Of a stretch of 64,000 bases of DNA, positions 24,129-34,680 are shown piece after piece. The first letter of the stretch is position 1; every line of letters starts with the position of its first letter. Source of the stretch: Dipylidium caninum. Its lineage: Eukaryota > Platyhelminthes > Cestoda > Cyclophyllidea > Dipylidiidae. The DNA lies in contig QEYB01001528.1 in the NCBI GenBank assembly GCA_017562135.1, positions 496,001-560,000 on the forward strand, in the 5' to 3' direction. Position numbers and translations under genes: made by a program. The notes below the pieces were generated by a model. The model saw nothing but the letters and a program-made list of their open reading frames with translations. It was not told the DNA's origin and did no database searches.

Positions 24129-24631
24129 CAGTGCAGTGCAGTGCAGCGTGCCAGCCCCTCCTCACCTCTCGCACGAAACTCGGGCAGGTTGCGCTGGCAG
24201 AGCCTGTTCGAGGGTTGGAGGCGCCACCACACCGGAGTCATGGCTGGCAGCACGGTGCACGAGTGTCGCGTGAGTCGGCGCCTCGCGGGGGCAGGGCGGG
24301 GCAGGGCGGGGCATCGCCCCCACGGGGACGCGCAGAGGCTGTCGGAGCGACCGACCACATGAAGTGGTACATGGAGGAAGAAGAGAGGAAGAGGGCGAAG
24401 AAGGCGAGGAAGGAGATGAAGTCATTCACATTCGCAACATCCTCCTTGCCTCTCCACTCGTATCGCGTTACCCCGTCTCTGGCACGTCAGTCACTGCACC
24501 CGTTGGCGAACAACCCGCTGGTGCGTCTGCATCGCGCCTCAGCGCATCGCATCGCATCGCACCGCCCCGCCCCGCCAGGGCTCCTCCGGCTCGGCCGCCT
24601 CTCACTTGCTCTCAACGGCCCTGTGTGCGCC

Positions 24632-27600
24632 ATCGCGTGTCCCGGCGTTAAGCAACACGCCACGAAACAGTGGTAGCCACTTGGAATGTGCCTGGTGCGG
24701 TTGTGTCGTGTCCGGAGTGGAGTGGGTGGGTTGTGAGAATGGTGGGCATGCCAAAAGTTGCCTCCGCTCAGAACATCCTCGGCGTTGAATCTACTCGCAG
24801 CGAAGCCTTCTGCCAGAAGCATTCCCGTGTGTGGTCTTTGGCGTACGTGAAAATGACACCTTCTTCAACACTGGAACACCACCGCACCACCGGCGGGGAC
24901 GTGGGATGTGCAGCGCGGAACCGTGGCTGCATACACTTTCACTTCCGAAATTTTGTAAAAATTGCGAACGACCCGATGTTCTTAGTCCGTCTGATGCCGC
25001 GTGTCCGCATTTCGTGGTCGCCGCTGAGAGACGGAGGCGCGGCCTCGAGAGGAGCGAGTGACTTGCGCGCCAGGCGGCTAACAGCCTCTCCACTAATTGC
25101 GTCATTGAGTCTCATTCTCCGCTGAAGAGGTCGCCAAGCACGCATTCCACATTTTCTTCTCCTCCTTTCCCTCCGCAACACATTCACGTTATGTTTTCAC
25201 ACGTAGGCGGCAAGAACTCTCGACAGAAAGGTGGCCGTAACGACACGATGCGGCGGTGAGTAGACACGACACTGCCACTGTTGGCGTAAATGAGTCTGCG
25301 AATGCCCCACAGCCACCTGAGCACATATTCTGCCGACACGCAGGTTTGTGCCTCTCCGCTCCGCACGAGAGCGGTGGGAAGAGGCATGAAGTTTGAAAGG
25401 CCCACTTGCACGTCTCCAGCTCATCCACTCATGCAGTTGGCTTCGCCGTAAACTGGCTTATCCACTTCCCAGTCGTCCTGCTGGTCTTCCACGTCTACTT
25501 GCTCCCGCCTGCCGCTGCCATCCGCCACCATCCCAGTTGCCGCCTCGCGGAGGTGTTGATGAAGTGGTTGGATCTGGCCAAACCCCCACTTCCCCAACCG
25601 ATTGGACTCCGCGAGTTGACGCCACCTTCCCGATTCACCGCGCATCCGCCGGCTACTCTGTCGCAACGCCTCCTTCAAATCGCGTTTATGCCCACACACG
25701 TCCAAACACCTCCACCTGCCTCCCTGCCTGATCGGCTGTCCGTGTCTGTCTGCGTCCGTGCCCCTGTCGTGGTTGTCTCGTGTGTCCGCATGTTTGTCCG
25801 TGTATGTGAGCGTGGCAGTGAGTGAGTGTGGCCGACGTGAGAGCACGGTCCTCACGGCCGTAGCCGTCTGTGGTGCGCACGATATTTCACTGAATTTGAG
25901 GCCACAGGGCAATTTAATCTCGTGTATTCTTGAGCCCTCATACTGTCTTTTCTCGGGCCTCCCCCTTCCCTCCTGAGTCCAATCTCTCCTCGTCCGCACG
26001 CTCGTCCCAGTGCTTGTCGTCTTCTGCCTCAACTTGCCTGTTCGGTGGCGTCTCCTACCCCTTCCCCTCCTACGCAGTACTCACGCAACATAAAGCGGTA
26101 ATGTTGGAAGGAGGAGGAGGAGGAGAGCGCTGGCGTACTCGAGAGGGAGGCTCGTCAGCGACGTCGACTACAGCCATATTCAATGACCGCCTCTCGCGAT
26201 TTGAGGGCGCAGTGGAAGTGGGTTAGAAGGCCACAGTGATGTGAACAACGGCGGTGACATGAGCTTCTCCTGCCTCGTCACTGCAGCTGCAGTTGCCTCC
26301 TAACCAGCTCTCTCCCGCCTCACAGCACACACATCGGAGACTGCGCGGAATGATTTTGCATTTCTCGGCTGCAAGCAAACCTTTTTTCGTGCACTAAACA
26401 CACACACGACCGTCGTACGATAATTCACGGCCTCTTTCTCAAGGCGCCAACATTTCTGCGACTATTTCCACTGCCTCCATGCCCACCAATCATCGGATGG
26501 AGTGAAAATAGTTTTGTGCCCGGCCCAAAACCTACTTTTCCACGGGTGGAGAACCTAATTTCTGCTTTTTTAACCTGAGTGGTTCCCCAAGCCGTGTCCA
26601 TCTCCCACTCAGCCGCTGCCCGTCGTCATCGCCTCGCCACCAGCAGAGAAAGCGTGAGCCGGTCAAGAGGTCTCATAGGCTCCTTACACTCGAGGTGCCC
26701 GTTCTGCTTATGCAGAGAGGCTGACCAGATGACGCCGGTGATATGCTAAGAATAGCAGGAGCAACTTTTCGCCTTCACTGTCATTATATACGACAATGAT
26801 GATCTGCGCGGCTAGGTTTATCAACAAATCCGCCGTGATTTCATGACCTCTCAAGCTGGTCATTTGGAGGTCAAGTTTATAACATTGACTCTAAGTGGCA
26901 GTAGTTATGAGGCCGTAGTTATGATATAAAGGGGAAAAATAAGGTCGAAAAATCTAACGAGACGTTAGGGGCATTGTAATAGCAGGGCGGAGGAATTCCT
27001 TTCCCGCACTATTTCTACCGTCACCTCAATCAAAGAAGAAGAGAAGCGCCAACACCTTACCAGTGATTTTTTAGAAAGAGACGATTGTGGAATTGACACG
27101 GTACTGAGTTGACAAGTGCGAATGGCTGGCCCACCCTCTCTCTTCTTTAGCAAGCATCCCAGAAAAGGGTTTGATAGGCAATGACCTTGCGATATGAGTA
27201 GCGAAAGGACAAGTTGGGTGAGGGGTTTGCAGTAAATAGGTTACCTCGTGTCAATGTGTACTACTTCTAATGCAGACAAAAACGTACACGAAGAGGAGCA
27301 TGAAAATTCGTTAGAGCACTGACCTGTTTCCGCAATTCTGGGGAAGGAGTAGGTGCCAGAACTTCCTATTGAACGAGTTCAAGTTTGGGCGTCAGAGAAA
27401 TTGAGTTCGGGTGCACAGAATGGCTGTTTGGCTGCTATTTACCGAGCTATTGAAAATCCTTCTGAAAATACCCACACCTGATTGGTGCAAGCCGAGAGCC
27501 AATGATATTTCACCGATGGGCACATCGCGCCCCCATTGGTGCAAATAACTAGGCTTGAGAAAGTGCACTTTTTATAGGAGGAGATAAAGACGACTTTCAA

Positions 27601-29535
27601 TTCTTAAACACGATGCTTTTCCCTCATTTACAAGCGCGGCAATTCACCTTCTGACACCAATTTTGATAAACGATGACGCTTACATACCGCGGTCATATGC
27701 GAGGTTGTAGCAGCATAACAATCCTACACAAAGACACAAATATACATAAACACACGCATTCAAATTAATTGCGTTTTTTAAACCCATTGCCTATTCCCTC
27801 CCCCCTTCTTTTCGTGGAGTGTCTCGCAAACGGTCAAAAATTCCCCCAGAAGCCCCAAATTTGGTTCTGATTGACAAACATAAAAAATAGAACCATCGGA
27901 TCATAACACAGAGACACTTTGTGCAATTTTTTGTTCAAACTTCCATAGATGAAGAAGCTCAATGTGAGGGCAAAGTCAGCTGCCATTATAGTGTCAGAAA
28001 ATCAAATTGTTGCAAATTACGGAGCATCTAGGGGAACCCATTTTGTTAACTGTCTTTCCTGACGTGCCCTTCCTTTGCATTGTCATCTTGTGTTTTAGTG
28101 GACTATAAACAAAGACCTGGGTTTGACGTTGAGATGCATTGGTTCCCGTTTTTCTGTTTCCACGATCTCCCTTTTGAGGATGCCATTTGACCACATGGAG
28201 TTGGATTTAAAACAATTAATTTAGCCGCGGGTTCACCGACTGGCTGCATCTGCAAACGCCTTATCTCAATCGCAACGGGCAGCTCGGTAGAACACCTCCC
28301 CTGAGCGTGCTACGGAAGGAGCAGAAGATTTGCCGAGTGCCACTCGGCGCTTCTCCTTGAACGTCACGAATGTCCTGTGGGTTGCGATGCCCCAGTGCAC
28401 ACAACAAATCTCCTCCTCTTGGCATACAAGCATTTCTGATTGCATGAATCAGGTGTGATGAAAAAGCGACCTGGTAGAATTTTTATTCTCGGGCGAAATA
28501 GACAGCATCAGGGTTTATTTACGCCACCTTTTTTCCACTTCTTTTCTTCCCACCTTCGCCTTCTTTCCACCGGAGCGCGTGTGCCACCCGCCTGGATTCG
28601 CTGGCCGTTGGGAATGGCGATGGCGGTGGGGTGGACGGTGGCCTTGTCAGCACTTTCGTGCCGCCTCTTGTTTGTCGTGACGCCCTGCAGACACGCAACG
28701 GATGTCAAAGGATTTGTAGGTCTCACAGAGTTTAAAAGGCAGAACGTAATTGCTAAAACTCAACCCGGAGAATCCATACTATCGCGCAAACGCAGACTAA
28801 TTTAGTCCTGCTCCGATGGAAACCATGTCTGATGAGTCCTTTAAAACGCAACTGCCTTTCACGGACCTGCGCCTCTACAATTTCGGATTCTGCGAGGCGA
28901 TGTTGGGCCAGAAGAGTCGTGGCTCTAGTCTAAACCGCCTTCCGATTTCACTAGGACGTCCACTTGGTCGCTGCGACCAAACGCGAAGGGGAGCTGGTGC
29001 CAGTGCCAAGGCGGATTCGCGTTGGCGACGTGGCCCCTTCTGGTCTTCCGTCAGTGGACAAGGCACCCTCGTCCCCAGTCAGTCAGGCATGTTGCTCTGA
29101 CCGAGCAGACGCAAACTAATTTGCATTGCTGCAGCTGCGAAGTAGACGACAATGATTTCGCAAATGTGAACCAAGTTGTTGGAAGGACGCCTCGGAGCAT
29201 GCTGAACTGTCCAGAAGGGGATGAAGAGGGCTAGAGAACGTTCTGCACATCCTCTGGAGCCCGTGAAGGAAAAGACTTGAGACATTAGTTTTGTCAATCA
29301 CTTCTCGGGGCTCTAAATGTGCTGTTCTAGACTATAAAGTTAAAAAGATGGTTGCCACACTTGAATTCCGCTGGTCTAACTGTGGAGTATCGTGTAATCG
29401 GTGGAGGAAAAGCAGGCGTACGAAAGCCGAAAATGAGGCAAAAACTGTCATTCGAGCCGAACTTGTCTGTGAGGTGAGCGGCGATCGTGTGAAAACACAA
29501 CACATCCGAACCGCGCACTTTTCGTCTACTGATAA
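24632..29535. other. Spacer of inverted repeat IR1, no confident gene
   Basis: It consists of 4.9 kb of single-copy sequence between the arms. GC-rich near 24.6-26.2 kb, it becomes more AT-rich afterwards. Several open frames of 60-200 codons exist on both strands, but none has convincing domain character or splice pairing. If the minus-strand exons at 38 kb and those at 7-21 kb belong to one gene, this is intron. Confidence 0.4.
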
Positions 29536-30303
29536 GGCGCACAAAGGGCCGTTGAGAGTCTGCTGACGGACAAAGCAAGTGAGAGGCGGCCGAGCCGGAG
29601 GAGCCCTGGCGGGGCGGGGCGGTGCGATGCGATGCGATGCGCTGAGGCGCGATGCAGACGCACCAGCGGGTTGTTCGCCAACGGGTGCAGTGACTGACGT
29701 GCCAGAGACGGGGTAACGCGATACGAGTGGAGAGGCAAGGAGGATGTTGCGAATGTGAATGACTTCATCTCCTTCCTCGCCTTCTTCGCCCTCTTCCTCT
29801 TCTTCTTCCTCCATGTACCACTTCATGTGGTCGGTCGCTCCGACAGCCTCTGCGCGTCCCCGTGGGGGCGATGCCCCCGCCCCTGCCCCCGCCCCTGCCC
29901 CGCCCCTGCCCCCGCGAGGCGCCGACTCACGCGACACTCCGTGCACCGTGCTGCCAGCCATGGCTCCGGTGTGGTGGCGCCTCCAACCCCCTCGAACAGG
30001 CTCTGCCAGCGCAACCTGCCCGAGTTTCGTGCGAGAGGTGAGGAGGGCTGGCACGCTGCACTGCACTGCGGTGCGGTGCGGTGCGCGACGCCAACCCCTC
30101 ACGACAATGAGCCGCTCGCTGATGCGTGCGCAATTGTGGCCGTCCATCTGCCTCGCAGCCTCCTTCCCCTGTATCACGCGAATTCCCACTTGACACGTGG
30201 ACCCTGCGTGGAGGGCACTTGGCGCGGGTGCTGAACAAGTAATGCGAGAAGTTGAGTGATTCGTCTCCACCTCGTTGCCTCGCCACCATGGCAAGCCACC
30301 CAC

Positions 30304-30305
<2 letters not shown>

Positions 30306-30335
<30 letters not shown>

Positions 30336-30336
30336 C
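30306..30336 (+). repeat. (TTC)n microsatellite, longer in right arm
   Basis: About ten TTC units. The counterpart at 23,241-23,266 in the left arm has fewer uninterrupted GAA units. Confidence 0.75.
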
Positions 30337-32105
30337 GTACGTCCATCTGCCCGTCTGTCCCTCCGCCCGCATTTGCCTTTGATTGGCATCGCGTGGAGAG
30401 GCGCATTGTGTGAAGACGAATGTGTTTGTGGAGAGGGCGCCTGTCAAGGTCCTCGGAGCACGCGCCGGACTGTTTGTTCGAGGTCAAGTGATGTAAATAG
30501 ACACCGACAGCCTGGTCGACAGCCTGGCCAACAACTTGGCGTCTGTGTGTCCTCGCGTGTGTGCATCGTGAGGCGACGAGGGTGACGAGGGTGACGAGGG
30601 TGACGAGGGTGAGATGAAGTGTGCCACAGTGGGACGGTGGTCTCGGCCATTGCGAGGCAGTTTGGCGTCGAGGAGGGCCACGCAGTGGGGAGAGGAAGCG
30701 GCTCCTCCACTGCCTGACTCCGTGGCCTTGGGGCGGACACTGTCGTGCTCCCCTCCCACCCTCGCCTCGCCGCAATGTTTGTGGCGCCTGCGGACGCGGC
30801 GATGGCCTCGCACACCTGGTGATTGTGACGCCGTTGAGAGGCTGGCAGTGGCCTGCAGGCGAGTGGTATTTACACGGCGGGCGGAGGACTGTTTACGCGG
30901 AGGTGCAAGACGGTGTGCATTTGTCTCGCCGTCGAACAGGACCACAAGCACAGCGGTGTTGGTGTGCGCCCCGTCTCACCCGCCCTCCACTGACATGAGA
31001 GGAGAGCGGAGGCGGAGGCGGAGGTGGAAGCGGTGGAGGTGGGAGGGGGAGTGGGAGTGGGAGTGGCGGAAGCAGAAGTGAGGGGAGCGTTTGGCCACAT
31101 CGCGTACTCTGTCGAATGGCATCAAGATGGCGCTGTGTGTGTTGCCACGTGTTCGGGAGCGCTCAGTCGCTGCGCAGGAGGTGGTGGCAGTTGGAGGATG
31201 CGTGAAGGAGACGGTGGCAGTGGGACGTGGCACGAGGAAAGTTGCGGAGCCCGAGGTGGTCGCGGAGGTGGCGTGAGTGTTGGAGCCTGTGGCGAGGGGA
31301 GACAGAGGACGAGGACGTGGACGTGGCCGAGGACACGAGGAGCAGCTCTCCACTCCACTCCACTCCACTCCACTCCTCTCATCTCCTCTCCTCTCCTGTC
31401 TACTCCACTCCACCCATCCTCGAGCTGTCGGTGTGTGTCGTCTCGCCTCTCTCCTCTCTCCTCTCTCCTCTCTCTCTCGGTCCTCTCGTCTCGTCTGCTG
31501 CTCTCTTCTGCGGGATGCGGTGGGTGCGCGGGCTGTTGTGCGGCCTGTCCGATGGCGTCAGCTTGTGGAGACGCTGGAAGACGTGCCTCGCTTGTGCATT
31601 TTGAATGAAGGGAAGTGCGTTGGTGCAGGGCTGGCGAGATGGTCTCCTCCTTCTGGTCGTGGCGTCCCTCAGGTCGTGGCACCCACTCGGTTAGTGCGTG
31701 AGAGGCCGTCTTGCCCACAGACCCAGCGTCTCCTCGCTCCCAACTGCGCGTGGGAAAGCGTCTCGGTGGGCCATTTAGAGAAAGCACGAAGGCAACACTT
31801 GGCCATTGACGAGTTGGACGAATGCGTGGTGCGGTGGCGGCTTTAAGGTTTGGCAGGTGGGAATGGCCTGTTGTCGAGGCATGGCGTTTCTCTCAGCGAG
31901 ACGGTGGCCTTTTCTTTGGTGAAGCGTTGGGCCTTGCGAGTGCAACAAGCTCCCGACGCATACGAACCATCTCATTTCCTCCTTTCGCTTCCTCCTCCGC
32001 CCAATCCTCATTGAGCCGAACGCTTCACCTCCTTCTTTTCTCTCCTGCCGCCTTCGTCGTCGCCAGACGATGCAGTGACACCTGGCAGTTGGGAGGTGTG
32101 CGAGC

Positions 32106-32275
32106 ATGACCCACTCCCCTGCCCACTTCATCCACCACATCCTCGTCCTCCTCTTCTCCTTCTTCCTCTTCTCCTCACTCACCGTCTCGAGGGCGCCGAA
32201 CGCCGTGTCGATGGTGGCAGACTCCGAGCCGCACCACACGGCGGCCAGCAGTGACCTGCAGGTGAGTGAAGCGGC

Positions 32276-32307
<32 letters not shown>

Positions 32308-32462
32308 AGCGGCGGACGCACGAGGTGCACTTCCACTACGGCATAGCGGCCAATCGGAGGGGCCACCTCACGTGCGAGGTGAGGCTGCGCACGGAGGCGA
32401 GGCGAGCGTTGGTGACTTCGGGCAACAGCAGTCTCAGTCATGTCTACCTCCGATGTCCGCAG
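32106..32462 (+). CDS. N-terminal exon with signal-peptide-like leader and polyalanine, right copy
   Basis: The ATG at 32106 starts MTHSPAHFIHHILVLLFSFF, a hydrophobic leader ending near VSRA, then an acidic/His stretch, a run of nine Ala, and VHFHYGIAANRRGHLTCEV, which looks like the start of an Ig-type domain (LTCEV). The frame is open to a strong donor (CCGCAG|GTATGCC). An internal donor (CTGCAG|GTGAGT at 32261/32262) could end the exon earlier. The leader is built from a pyrimidine-rich tract, so part of it might instead be an intron 3' end. The one substitution I could check against the left copy in this frame is synonymous (Leu CTC/CTG). Confidence 0.45.
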
Positions 32463-33276
32463 GTATGCCCAAGTCTGTTTTGCCTGTTTTGAGCGGAAGC
32501 AGTGAGGCCACCCTGTCAGCCGCTGCCTGGCTGGCTCGCATGTCACTTCCTCGCTCGTGTGCACCCGCTGCGACCGTGTTAATAGGCCCGTGCCTCTCTC
32601 CACTCCCCTCGTCCACTGAGAGGTCTCTCACTGCGGCCGAGTAACAGTTGGAGGTGTCGGGCTGACGGCGCGTGAGCAGCGCCTCTCGCCGAGGGCTCAC
32701 GGAGACGTTGGAGGAAGAGAAGCCTTCCAGGTAGTTCTGGAGGCGAGTCACCACACACGACTTACTTCGAGGACTCCCTTTGTTGAGCCTCATCTTCGCT
32801 CCCGTCAGCGGTGTGTTTTGAGGAGGCTGCGACGACGTAGACGACTGTGTGGTCGTCACGACGCGGTGTGATGCCCGAGGCATGGAGACTGTCAGTGCGT
32901 GAGCGCATTCTCTGGCCTGGAGCGAGATGTGAGTGGCGAAGAAGCAATCGAGTTTAGCGGCAAGTAGTGGCTCTCGCCACGGCCAGAAGTGGCAGGCGCA
33001 ATGCCTTTTTCACCGAGTCGTCACCACCGCCATCACCAACTGCGCATTCGTCCGCCGATGCCGACGTGCCACGAGTTCGTGTGCCCCATTGACTGGTGCA
33101 CAGGCAGAAGAGCAACACACGCACACACACACACACACACACACACGCGCGCCGTTGCTCAGCCACTAGAACACACGCGGCGCGCAGAGCACTTTGCCTC
33201 GCTCGGAGCCGCCTCGTGTCGAGGTGGGGCGATGCTTTAATGTCGGCCTGTTGGACACTTGTCTTCTCCCTTCAAG

Positions 33277-33327
33277 CGGACTCCTGTGAGGAGGCGCCTC
33301 CGAGAATTCCACACATGCCTGCACGCT
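33277..33327 (+). CDS. Short symmetric linker exon (51 nt, phase 1-1), right copy
   Basis: It lies between acceptor tctcccttcaag and donor CGCT|GTGAGTG and encodes A-DSCEEAPPRIPHMPAR. It has phase 1 at both ends and a length that is a multiple of three. It lies 93 nt upstream of the Ig-like exon. The left copy has two extra bases. Confidence 0.4.
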
Positions 33328-33420
33328 GTGAGTGTTGCACCTCCCCGTCGCCCACTTCGTAGACATTTTCCGCCCCACGAGCAGAAGGTGCTTAGCAGCG
33401 ACCAGGCTGGTGGAGGTCAG

Positions 33421-33867
33421 CTCTGTGGATGTGTTGTGGGCGTGTTGGGGGGCCTTGGAAGGATGTCACCGGTGAAGCCTTCTTCCAGGTGACGACGGAG
33501 ATCTGCTATGAGGACTGCACTCCCACGTGTGTCTTCGACGAGGTGGAGGGCTGTTTGGTGCCCGCCACCCTCTCCTCCGTCATTGAGGACTGTCGTTACG
33601 AGCAGGATGTGGAGAGTGGCAGCCTCGTGCTGGAGTACACAGTGGTGATGGAGAGTCTGGAGCGAACGGGAGAGTGGAATTGTGAGTACCAGGGCATCGC
33701 GGCGCCTCGACCTCTAAAATTGCAGGCTTCGCCGCGTCCTACGGCCACGACCACCGCAGTGTCTTCAACCCCGTCTGCCAGAACGACTGCCATCGCCGCC
33801 AAGCACGTAATGAGCCTGAAATCCCAAAATCCGGACTCCGCCATCGCAGAGGCCAGGCCGAAGTCTG
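33421..33867 (+). CDS. Ig-like/cysteine-rich exon with Ser/Thr stalk, right copy (intact)
   Basis: The acceptor is ggaggtcag (an alternative, gcgaccag, lies 15 nt upstream, also in phase). The strong donor is GTCTG|GTGAGTG. It is 447 nt, a multiple of three, phase 1 at both ends. The product runs LWMCCGRVGGPWKDVTGEAF, then FQVTTEICYEDCTPTC, an Ig-like half with GEWNCEYQG, and a Thr/Ser/Ala stalk (PRPTATTTAVSSTPSARTTA). Eight or more cysteines suggest an extracellular disulphide-bonded fold. Three substitutions relative to the left copy in the stalk are synonymous in this frame (Val, Pro, Thr), which supports the frame. A GTGAGT inside the exon (after GGAATT) could act as an alternative donor. 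Confidence 0.55.
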
Positions 33868-34574
33868 GTGAGTGCCTTTATCCTACCGTAGAGTTGTTTG
33901 CGGGCGTTTTTTGGCAAAGGCCACTTCACTCGTTGATGAGGTCGGGGGACACATGAGTTGGCCCGTTCAAAAGCGGTGGTGCTCGCATGCGGAGGAGTGA
34001 ATGGACGGCCCATGGAGTTAAGAACACCTCCAGTGTTCTGTCGACTACTTTGTCATTTCCGCCACCCTTACTGTCCCTTCTCTCCTGCGGTCTCTGCAAA
34101 TACCCTTTAGATTATCGACGCGGGATGTAAGGGTCAAACTTGTCAAAGGCCTGCGATGCTGCCCTTTAGTCTGTCTAAAGCCCGAAGCTGCCTTCCACTC
34201 GAGTTCCATGACAGCCGACTTTTATTGGTGGGAAGTGTTGCCTTTAAAGAAGTCGACTTCTTCCACTCATAGGTTGCTTTCGGGTCCCGAGGTTTACCTC
34301 ATGATGAAGCTTTTCTCACTGACGCCTGTCAGTTGTCAGTAGCCTGAGCGATTGTTTTAAAGTCGGTCTGTGGCATACCTCTGACGTTGGCAAACTCTTT
34401 CATCCGGGCTCTCGGAGAGCACAAATTTGCCCTATCGGGACGGGGAAGCTGCGGCGGTTCATGACGATGGATGAGACTTGCGGGCTGTCCGTCCTCGTCT
34501 GTCAACACAAAACTATCCGCCCTCCACCCATCTCTGTCTAACTTTCCTTGTGATTCTTCTCTGACAGCAAGCAA

Positions 34575-34680
34575 CCGCAAATCTGCCTCGTCCTACGTCC
34601 ACTTCAACGAGAGTCACCGCCACTATCACCACCTACCAGAACGACTGCCATTGTCATTAGGCTCGTGTTGATTGCTGTCT
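34575..34680 (+). other. Diverged extra copy of the Ser/Thr-stalk segment at the edge of IR1
   Basis: At and just beyond the outer end of the right arm lies a segment reading NLPRPTSTSTRVTATITT, resembling the stalk segment inside the arm (PRPTATTTAVSSTP). Both share blocks such as cgtcctacg and ccagaacgactgccat at the DNA level. In this frame it stops shortly after (TAG). It looks like a diverged tandem copy of the stalk part of the exon at 33.7-33.8 kb, possibly marking the repeat junction. Confidence 0.4.

Larger units (their letters stand above)
19011..24631 (+). repeat. Inverted repeat IR1, left arm (5.6 kb)
   Basis: The reverse complement of 29,536-34,584 aligns along this whole interval. 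The outer edge is at agatttgcgg (19011); the inner edge is at ...ctgtgtgcgcc (24631). Most differences are one- or two-base indels plus occasional substitutions. The main structural difference is a block of about 730 bp here (23,399-24,128) that replaces only about 100 bp in the right arm. The arm contains the Ig-like exon, the short exon and the N-terminal exon on the minus strand, with frame breaks. Confidence 0.93.
29536..34584 (-). repeat. Inverted repeat IR1, right arm (5.0 kb)
   Basis: This is the reverse complement of 19,011-24,631. The inner edge is near 29,536 (ggcgcacaaagggcc) and the outer edge near 34,584 (gcaaatct). The arm carries plus-strand versions of the N-terminal, linker and Ig-like exons with open frames. 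It lacks the block of about 730 bp seen in the left arm and carries longer TTC (30,306-30,336) and GCG (32,272-32,310) runs. Confidence 0.93.

Noticed and set aside
23471..24676. A 401-codon plus-strand open frame in the left IR1 arm
   Set aside because: It is low-complexity Pro/Arg/His sequence in very GC-rich repeat DNA, with open frames on several strands at once, and is not conserved in the right arm.
29332..30447. A 371-codon minus-strand open frame at the inner edge of the right IR1 arm
   Set aside because: It crosses the arm edge and simple repeats (poly-Glu from TTC runs) and lacks consistent frame in the other arm; it is probably chance openness in GC-rich DNA.
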